Positions 57,322 to 64,000 of a DNA stretch of 64,000 nt are shown here, one piece after another. Location: the NCBI GenBank assembly GCA_024276495.1, contig JAJRXC010000110.1, forward strand, positions 38,959-102,958, in the 5' to 3' direction. The notes below the pieces were generated by a model. It did no database searches. It was not told where the DNA came from and saw only the letters and a program-made list of their open reading frames with translations. The translations under genes were made by a program, and so were the position numbers. The DNA is from Actinomycetes bacterium (GTDB lineage Bacteria > Actinomycetota > Acidimicrobiia > Acidimicrobiales > Aldehydirespiratoraceae). Positions within the stretch are counted from its first letter, which is position 1. Each line of letters opens with the position of its first letter.

Positions 57322-58542
57322 ATGGACTTCGACTTTCCGCCCGACGACGACCCCCGCCGAGTCGACATCCGGCGTTGGCTGGCCGACCATCCGTCGCCGT
57401 CACCGGCCGATCTGCTCGACCGCGGCCTCATCGTGCCGCACTGGCCCGCCCCCTACGGCCTGAGCGCCGATCCGATGCATCAGATCCTCATCGACGAGGA
57501 GCTCGCCCGGGCCGGAGTGCGGCGACCCGCGAACCCGATCGGCATCGGCTGGGCCGGCCCGACCATCCTCGCCGCGGGCACCGAGGAACAAAAGGAGAGG
57601 TTTCTTCCGGGGTTGCTGACCGGCGCCGACATCTATTGTCAGATGTTCAGCGAACCCGACGCCGGATCGGATCTCGCGAGCCTCGCGACCCGGGCGGTGC
57701 GCGACGGCGACGAGTACGTGATCAGCGGGTCGAAGATCTGGACCAGTGGCGGGCATCACGCCAAGTACGGGATCCTCATCGCCAGGACCGATCCCGATGT
57801 CCCCAAGCACAAGGGCATCAGCTACTTCATCTGCCCGACCGACCTTCCGGGGCTGACGATGACGCCCATCGTCGACATGACGACGGCGCACTCCTTCAAC
57901 CAGACGTTCTTCGATGATGTCCGGTTGCCGGCGGACCATCTCATCGGCGACGAGAACGACGGGTGGCGCCTGGCGAAGGTCACCCTGTCGAACGAGCGGG
58001 TGTCGTTGAGCTCGGCCGGTTCGTTGTGGGGTTCGGGGCCGTCGGCCGAGATGCTCATCGAGCTCGTCCGCCGCAACGGCGGATCCCGCGACGGCGTCAT
58101 GCGCGACCGGATCGCCGCGCTCCACATCGAGGCCGAGGTGCTGCGGTTGAACCGACTACGGACGCTGAGCGCCCGGCTCAACGGGAGGACGCCCGGGCCG
58201 GAGGCGTCGATCCAGAAGATCATGGCCGACGAGCACGGCCAGCACGTGATGGAGTTGGCGAAGGACCTGGCCGGGCCGCAGGGGATGCTCGACGGATCGG
58301 GGCCCGAGGGCGAGATTCCCGAGGCGATGCGGGCCGGGGCGACCGAGGTGAACTTCGATCGGCGCCTGATGCCGGGCGTTGATCCCATCTGGCACTACGG
58401 CTTCCTGTTCTCCCCCGCCCTCACGCTCGGGGGCGGAACCTTCGCGGTGCAACGCAACATCGTGGCCGAGATGGTCCTCGGTCTCCCCCGTGAGCCGAAT
58501 GTGGAAAAGGGCATGACATGGGCGCAGACACGGCGGCGATGA
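57322..58542 (+). CDS. Acyl-CoA dehydrogenase, AtuD-like by position
   Basis: 406-aa FAD-dependent acyl-CoA dehydrogenase. Seen: 'YCQMFSEPDAGSDLASLAT', 'ISGSKIWTSGGHHAKYGIL', 'FFDDVRLPADHLIGDENDGW', and the C-terminal 'TLGGGTFAVQRNIVAEMVLGLPREP'. In the last motif the position that carries the catalytic Glu in MCAD-type enzymes ('EGT') is Gly, so the base must lie elsewhere, as in isovaleryl-CoA dehydrogenase, or activity is altered. Starts 2 nt after atuA stop and overlaps the TetR gene by 25 nt. Expected role: first oxidation of citronellyl-CoA-like substrate; inferred. Confidence 0.9.
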   Translation: MDFDFPPDDDPRRVDIRRWLADHPSPSPADLLDRGLIVPHWPAPYGLSADPMHQILIDEELARAGVRRPANPIGIGWAGPTILAAGTEEQKERFLPGLLTGADIYCQMFSEPDAGSDLASLATRAVRDGDEYVISGSKIWTSGGHHAKYGILIARTDPDVPKHKGISYFICPTDLPGLTMTPIVDMTTAHSFNQTFFDDVRLPADHLIGDENDGWRLAKVTLSNERVSLSSAGSLWGSGPSAEMLIELVRRNGGSRDGVMRDRIAALHIEAEVLRLNRLRTLSARLNGRTPGPEASIQKIMADEHGQHVMELAKDLAGPQGMLDGSGPEGEIPEAMRAGATEVNFDRRLMPGVDPIWHYGFLFSPALTLGGGTFAVQRNIVAEMVLGLPREPNVEKGMTWAQTRRR

Positions 58543-59204
58543 GCGCGACCGCCGCGCCCGGCCGGTCGTCGATCTCGGATCGCCTGGCGGCGATCCCGCG
58601 CCCCGCGCCGGTGATGTCGCGGGAACGGGCGGCGGGGCTGACCACGCGCCAGCGCGAGCTTCTCGACGAGCTCGCCGACCTCATCGCGGATGGATTCGCG
58701 CATCTGACGATGGCCGACATCGCCGCTCGGCTCGGCTGTTCGCTGCGAACCCTCTACGGCATCGGGGCGAGCCGTGACGAGCTGGTCCTGGTTGCCTGCG
58801 ACCGCAGCCTGTGGGCGACCGGCCGACGAGCCCGCGCCGCGTTGGACGAGTCCGGGATCGATCTCCGCGAGGTCGTGCGTCGGTATCTCGGTGCCGCGTC
58901 GCAGGCGGTGCGGGCGACCACCGTCGCGTTCTCGACCGATCTCGCCGCGGTGCCCGGTGGTGCGGCCCTGCGTCGCGCCCACTCGGAGTATCTCGTCGCC
59001 ATCACCAAGGAGCTGCTCGACATGGCGGTGGCCCGCGGTGAGATCGTGCCGGTCGACACCGCGGTGATCGCCCGGGCGATGGCCGGGATCTCCAACGTCT
59101 TCGTGCAACCCGATGTGCTCGAGGCGCTGTCCGGCAGCCCGAAGGACGCCATCGACCATGTCGTCGACATCATCCTGCGCGGCCTCGCCGCCCCACCCGA
59201 CTGA
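58518..59204 (+). CDS. TetR-family regulator within the atu-like operon
   Basis: 228 aa. Helix-turn-helix 'TMADIAARLGCSLRTLYGIGASRDELVLVA' in core form 'LTMADIAARLGCSLRTLY' (about residues 64-82). A 45-residue Ala/Arg-rich extension precedes it. AAAAGG lies 7 nt before ATG 58518; ATG 58539 is an alternative. Embedded between catabolic genes, so it probably regulates this operon (compare AtuR of Pseudomonas, which is divergently encoded there). Confidence 0.88.
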   Translation: MGADTAAMSATAAPGRSSISDRLAAIPRPAPVMSRERAAGLTTRQRELLDELADLIADGFAHLTMADIAARLGCSLRTLYGIGASRDELVLVACDRSLWATGRRARAALDESGIDLREVVRRYLGAASQAVRATTVAFSTDLAAVPGGAALRRAHSEYLVAITKELLDMAVARGEIVPVDTAVIARAMAGISNVFVQPDVLEALSGSPKDAIDHVVDIILRGLAAPPD

Positions 59205-59216
59205 ACCGGAGTGTCC

Positions 59217-60017
59217 ATGCACGTACAGGCTGTCCTCGCTGATCTTCTCGACGAGCAGGGTGCGCTCGACACGATCGTTCGGGACCTCTCCCCCGCCGAT
59301 TGGGCGACCCCCACCGCGAGCCCTCGATGGACCGTGACCGATCAGATCGCCCATCTGACCTACTTCGACCGTGCCGCGGCGTTCGCGATCACCGAGCCCG
59401 ACCGTTGGCCCGAAGAGACGAAACGGCTGTTCGCCGCCGCGGCAGAGGGCGACCTCGGTGTGGATGAGCTGACGTTGTCGGCCGTCCGCGAGCTACCCCC
59501 CGCCGCCCGACACCGCGCCTGGGAAGCCGGCCGGGCGGCGTTGGCCGGCGCCGCGGCCGGGTTGGCCGAGGATGCGCGGGTTCCGTGGTACGGACCGTCG
59601 ATGGGTGCCAAGTCCTTCCTCACCGCGAGGCTGATGGAGTGTTGGGCTCACGGTCAGGACGTCGTCGACGCGTTGGGCCTGACCCGGGAGCCGACGGATC
59701 GCCTCCGTCACATCGCCCAGCTCGGCGTCCTCACCCGGGGATGGACCTATCTCAACCGGGGGGAACAGGTTCCCGACGGCGACGTGCGGATCGAGTTGCG
59801 GGCTCCGTCGGGCGATCGCTGGACGTGGGGGCCCGAGGCGGGCGGCGCGTCGGTGAAGGGCCGGGCCGAGGATTTCTGCCTGGTCGTCACCCAGCGTCGC
59901 CGGCTCGATGACGTGGCCCTCGATGTCCGGGGAGATGCGGCGCTCGACTGGATGGGCAAGGCGCAGGCCTTCGCCGGTCCACCGACTGCCGGCCCGGTCA
60001 CCGGGGGTGCGTCATGA
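59217..60017 (+). CDS. TIGR03084 family protein (DinB/mycothiol-transferase-like)
   Basis: 266 aa, N-terminal four-helix metal-binding domain of the mycothiol-dependent maleylpyruvate isomerase/DinB type: 'WTVTDQIAHLTYFDRAAAF' (first His) and 'TARLMECWAHGQDVVDALG' (second His cluster), then a C-terminal SCP2-like domain with 'WTWGPEAGGASVKG' and 'DFCLVVTQRRRLDDV'. This subfamily is actinobacterial and recurrent beside AtuA-like genes. It may use mycothiol, but no reaction is known. ATG 59217 has GGAG 6 nt upstream; a GTG two codons earlier is in frame. Confidence 0.88.
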   Translation: MHVQAVLADLLDEQGALDTIVRDLSPADWATPTASPRWTVTDQIAHLTYFDRAAAFAITEPDRWPEETKRLFAAAAEGDLGVDELTLSAVRELPPAARHRAWEAGRAALAGAAAGLAEDARVPWYGPSMGAKSFLTARLMECWAHGQDVVDALGLTREPTDRLRHIAQLGVLTRGWTYLNRGEQVPDGDVRIELRAPSGDRWTWGPEAGGASVKGRAEDFCLVVTQRRRLDDVALDVRGDAALDWMGKAQAFAGPPTAGPVTGGAS

Positions 60018-60778
60018 CGCTCGTGCAGCGCGAGACCCGCCGCGGGGTGATGACCCTCACGCTCGACGATCCGCAGAGCCGCAACGCGCTCGGTCCGGAA
60101 CTGATCGAGCAGCTGTTGGCGGCGATCGACGACGCCGACGCCGATCCGGGGGTGCGGGTTGTGGTGCTCACGAACTCGGGCCCGGTGTTTTGCGCCGGCG
60201 CGAACCTCAAGGCCGGACCGGCCCGTCCGGGTGCGCCCGGCGGGCTCGAGTTGTTCACCCGATTCCGGTCGTCGCCGAAACCCTTTGTCGGCCGGATCGA
60301 CGGCCACTGTGTCGCGGGAGGGATGGGTCTCGCGGCGGCGATGGACGTCGCAGTGGCCGTCGAAACGGCGAGATTCGGGTTCACGGAGGTGCGGGTCGGC
60401 GTGGCCCCGGCGATGATCTCGGTGCTGTGTCTGCCGAAGATGCGGCCCGCGGATGCGGCGGCCGCGTTTCTCCGCGGCAATCGCTTTCCGGCGACGGAAG
60501 CCGCCCGCATGGGTCTCATCACCGCGGCGGTTCCGGCCGAGGCGCTCGATCGTGAGGTTGAGGCGATCGTCGACGACATCTGCCGGGGTGGTCCAGAGGC
60601 GATCGCGGCGGCGAAGTCGCTGCTGGTCCGGGTGCCGGAGATGACCACCGAGGACGCGTTCGCCTGGACCGCCGATCTCTCCGCGGCGCGGTTCCGCAGC
60701 GACGAGGCGCGCGAGGGCATGGCGGCGTTTCGTGAGAAACGCGACCCGGCGTGGGTGGCCGATCGAGACGCGGACTGA
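60014..60778 (+). CDS. Enoyl-CoA hydratase, AtuE/LiuC-like
   Basis: 254-aa crotonase-fold hydratase. Oxyanion-hole motifs 'FCAGANLKAGPAR' and 'DGHCVAGGMGLAAAMDVA' are intact. The second active-site region reads 'VRVGVAPAMISVLCLPKM', like the methylglutaconyl/isohexenylglutaconyl-CoA hydratases (LiuC/AtuE) rather than classic FadB types with 'PE..L.PG.GG'. ATGA overlap with the TIGR03084 gene. Last coupled gene of the operon; would hydrate the carboxylated enoyl-CoA. Confidence 0.9.
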   Translation: MTLVQRETRRGVMTLTLDDPQSRNALGPELIEQLLAAIDDADADPGVRVVVLTNSGPVFCAGANLKAGPARPGAPGGLELFTRFRSSPKPFVGRIDGHCVAGGMGLAAAMDVAVAVETARFGFTEVRVGVAPAMISVLCLPKMRPADAAAAFLRGNRFPATEAARMGLITAAVPAEALDREVEAIVDDICRGGPEAIAAAKSLLVRVPEMTTEDAFAWTADLSAARFRSDEAREGMAAFREKRDPAWVADRDAD

Positions 60779-60838
60779 CGAACCGTCGCCGTTGCGACAG
60801 TCGCCGCCCGGGCGGGTCCGGTCCGGAGGTAGGAACGG

Positions 60839-61935
60839 GTGGTGACAACCCCACGAACGGCGGTCGGCCGGGCGCGCGCCGCGTGGGCGATCTCCGCAGC
60901 GCTCACCTTGGCCTGTTTGGTGCTGATCGTGGCGGGTGGTCTGTGGGCTCGGGTGTCGCAGCAGTGGGAGTCGGGGGCGACGATGCTGTTCGGGAGCTTC
61001 CTGGCCGGATCGTCACCGGAGGGTGGCGGGGCGGTGGCGTATCCGGTCTTCACGAAGGGATGCACATCCCCGGGGCGGTGGCTCGAACCTTCGGGCTGTC
61101 GATCCAAGCGGTGGGGATGGGGGTCGCGACCCTGGCGATCCTCGTCAACCGTCGCGCGTTCCACGTCCGGGCGGCCGTCGTCGGGTCGATGGCCGGCATC
61201 GTCGGGTTCCTGGTCGGCCTCTACGGCTTCGGGGATTCGGGTTTGGTGTTCTGGCCGTCGGAGGTGCCGGTGGCGTGGGTGAAGGCGACGTTCAGCATCG
61301 TGCTCGCGACCACGTCGGTGATGATGGTCCGCCAGCTGAGGACCTCCGAACCGATGCCCGTTCCGTTGGACTGGAACCGCCGTCTCGATGCCTGTCTCAT
61401 CGCGGTCGCCGGGGCCGGGGGCCTCCTCGCCTCCATGACGGGGACCGGCGCGAACATCGTCATCTTCTTGTTCCTGGTGCTCGTCGCCGACGTGAACCCG
61501 AAGGTCGCGTTGCCGACCGTGGTCATCGTCATGGCCATGATCTCGGTCGCGGGCACGGCGCTGCTCGGCATCGTCGACGGTCATCTCTTCGTCGGTGTCG
61601 TCGGCGACCGGGTCGTGTCGGTCGGAGGGTTCGTCACCGATCTCCCGGCCGACCGCAACGACCTGCTGGCGCTCTGGCTGGCCGCGGTGCCCGTTGTGGT
61701 CTGGGGCGCGCCACTGGGGTCCTGGGTGGCATCGAAGGTCCGGGAATCACACCTGGTCGGGTTCGTGGCCCTGCTCGCCGGCGCCGAGGTCGTGACGACC
61801 TTCGTTCTCGTCCGCGAGCTGCGCACCGATCCCGCGCTGCTGTCCTATCTCGTCGTCGGCCTCGCGGTCCTTCCGACCGGCCTGATCTTCCTGCGCCACC
61901 GCCGTCACCGGGTGTTTCAACCGGTCGCCGCCTGA
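60839..61935 (+). pseudogene. TSUP (TauE/SafE) permease gene with a -1 frameshift
   Basis: Two adjacent reading frames join into one TSUP-family anion permease. The first frame (from GTG 60839, GGAGG about 9 nt upstream) gives one helix and then 'GSFLAGSSPEGGGAVAYPVFTK' in short 'GSFLAGSSPEGGG', up to 61057. The second frame continues from 61060 with 'MHIPGAVARTFGLSIQAVGMG' core 'HIPGAVARTFGLSIQ' and at least six more helices to 'HRVFQPVAA'. The family normally reads 'PVFTKV(L/M)HI' at the junction, so one base is missing between the Lys codon (61055-61057) and ATG 61060. Intact length would be about 365 aa. Real mutation or assembly error. Confidence 0.85.
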
Positions 61936-61947
61936 GCCCGCCGGCGC

Positions 61948-63195
<1,248 letters not shown>

Positions 63196-63274
63196 CTCGT
63201 CGGCGGTCGCTCCGCGCGACGCGGCCCTGGGTTGGTCATGGCCGGGAAACCCCCACCACCTCCTGACGATTCCG

Positions 63275-63550
63275 CTACGGCTCGACCAGCCGGGAGAGAC
63301 GATCCTTCCCCTCGGTTGGTGGCAGCTCCAGTCGAAGGGTCTTCCTGCGACTCTTCGCGCCCGCGACCAGCTCGACCTGGCGGGGGCGAAGCCCGAACGC
63401 GTCGGCGACGACGCGACAGACGGCCCGGTTGGCCCGACCGGCTTCGGGTGCGGCTCGGACGCGCACCGCGAGAACGCCGTCGTGGAAGCCCTCGATCCGA
63501 TCGGCGCGGCCTGCCGGTCGCACGTGCACATCGAGCAGGAAACGTTCCAT
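63275..63550 (-). CDS. DUF167 (YggU) family protein
   Basis: 91 aa, a complete DUF167 domain: 'VHVRPAGRADRIEGFHDGVLAVRVRAAPEAGRAN' in core 'LAVRVRAAPEAGRANRAV', then 'VELVAGAKSRRKTLRL'. Function unknown across bacteria. ATG 63550 gives the expected family start; a longer frame to 63793 adds Arg/Pro-rich non-family sequence. Confidence 0.9.
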   Translation of the reverse strand: MERFLLDVHVRPAGRADRIEGFHDGVLAVRVRAAPEAGRANRAVCRVVADAFGLRPRQVELVAGAKSRRKTLRLELPPTEGKDRLSRLVEP

Positions 63551-63591
63551 CCGCGGTGGCTGTTGTGGGACGTGGCCTCGTGACGACGACC

Positions 63592-63996
63592 TCACTCCTC
63601 GGACCAGTCGATCCGGTCGTCGCGGTGCGGCTGGCGGCCCGTGCGGAAGGGGCACAGGGGCGCCGCGACCAAGAGGATGCGTTGCCAGTCGTTCACCGTG
63701 TGCCGCGCCGCGACCCTCCACTGCGAGATGGCGTCGTCGTCTCGCTGGGCGGCTTCGGCCGACGCCCATGCCTCCCAGTCGGGCAGGGCCCACAGGAGGA
63801 TCGCTTCGTCGTCATCGCGCATGGCGGTCGTCCAGGCGCCGACCAGTTGCCAGCCGTGAGGTCGATAGGCGGGGATCGCCGCCTGGCGGGCGAGATCGAG
63901 CAGCTCGGGCGCGGTCCCCGGCGTGCACCGCAGGATCTCATGGGCGAAGACCTCGGCCCGCACGCCGGCGTCGAGGGAGTCGGTGACGGTCGGCAT
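63592..63996 (-). CDS. Hypothetical protein, possibly NIPSNAP/dimeric alpha-beta barrel-like (may be 5'-truncated)
   Basis: 134 aa from ATG 63996, only four bases from the window end; the frame stays open to the edge, so the true start could lie outside. 'LVGAWTTAMRDDDEAILLWALPDWEAWASAE' (core 'AILLWALPDWEAWASAE') looks like the strand-helix of NIPSNAP-type dimeric barrels, followed by 'WQRILLVAAPLCPFRTG'. No catalytic site is visible. Ends 42 nt before the DUF167 gene on the same strand. Confidence 0.6.
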   Translation of the reverse strand: MPTVTDSLDAGVRAEVFAHEILRCTPGTAPELLDLARQAAIPAYRPHGWQLVGAWTTAMRDDDEAILLWALPDWEAWASAEAAQRDDDAISQWRVAARHTVNDWQRILLVAAPLCPFRTGRQPHRDDRIDWSEE

Positions 63997-64000
63997 CCAC

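Overview
The window is about 64 kb of high-GC, gene-dense chromosome from an actinobacterium. The indicators are a conservon signalling operon, an AftD-type arabinofuranosyltransferase, actinobacterial families (DUF4916, TIGR03084, DUF742), menaquinone genes, an LCP ligase, heavy GTG start use and starts with no Shine-Dalgarno. The gene mix (AtuA-like locus, repeated amidohydrolase and Liv-type loci) fits Acidimicrobiia such as Ilumatobacter relatives, but that placement is inference. I see no rRNA, tRNA, CRISPR, phage, integrase or insertion sequence, and no gene-free stretch above 300 bases.

Left part (1-19.8 kb): the 3' part of an AftD-like gene converges on a four-gene conservon (kinase, roadblock, DUF742, GTPase; minus strand). 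Glutamate synthase gltB-gltD follows, then a divergent M18 aminopeptidase. A translationally coupled trkA-trkH-trkH potassium uptake operon and 5-formyl-THF cyclo-ligase come next. A membrane pyrophosphatase with the K+-dependent signature lies just beyond.

Middle part (22-44.6 kb): mostly single genes and short operons. They include an alpha/beta hydrolase, a GGDEF-like protein, a J-domain-like protein, a PfkB kinase, an M23 peptidase divergent from an LCP ligase, an unknown membrane pair, a Rieske oxygenase, an HTTM pair, a phosphotransferase gene broken by an amber codon, menB, a pseudouridine synthase, ung, a TetR/TauD pair, DUF4916, a MenJ-like reductase, ald with a divergent Lrp/AldR-type regulator, an aminotransferase, a SnoaL-like protein and two paralogous amidohydrolases.

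Right part (44.6-64 kb): a Liv-type ABC importer operon with an acyl-CoA ligase between its ATPase and permease genes (livF-livG-fadD-livH-livM-binding protein) ends at a strong hairpin. A second promoter then starts an atu-like operon (biotin-dependent acyl-CoA carboxylase beta and alpha, AtuA, acyl-CoA dehydrogenase, TetR, TIGR03084, enoyl-CoA hydratase). Together these look like uptake, CoA activation and catabolism of a branched or terpenoid acid. A frameshifted TSUP permease, an MFS transporter, a DUF167 protein and an unknown protein finish the window.

A recurring architectural signal is a -10-like hexamer (usually TAnnnT) exactly 6 nt before an ATG or GTG at ten or more genes. This suggests widespread leaderless transcription, and I used it to choose several start codons. 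Two otherwise intact genes carry single-base lesions, which may be true pseudogenes or assembly errors.
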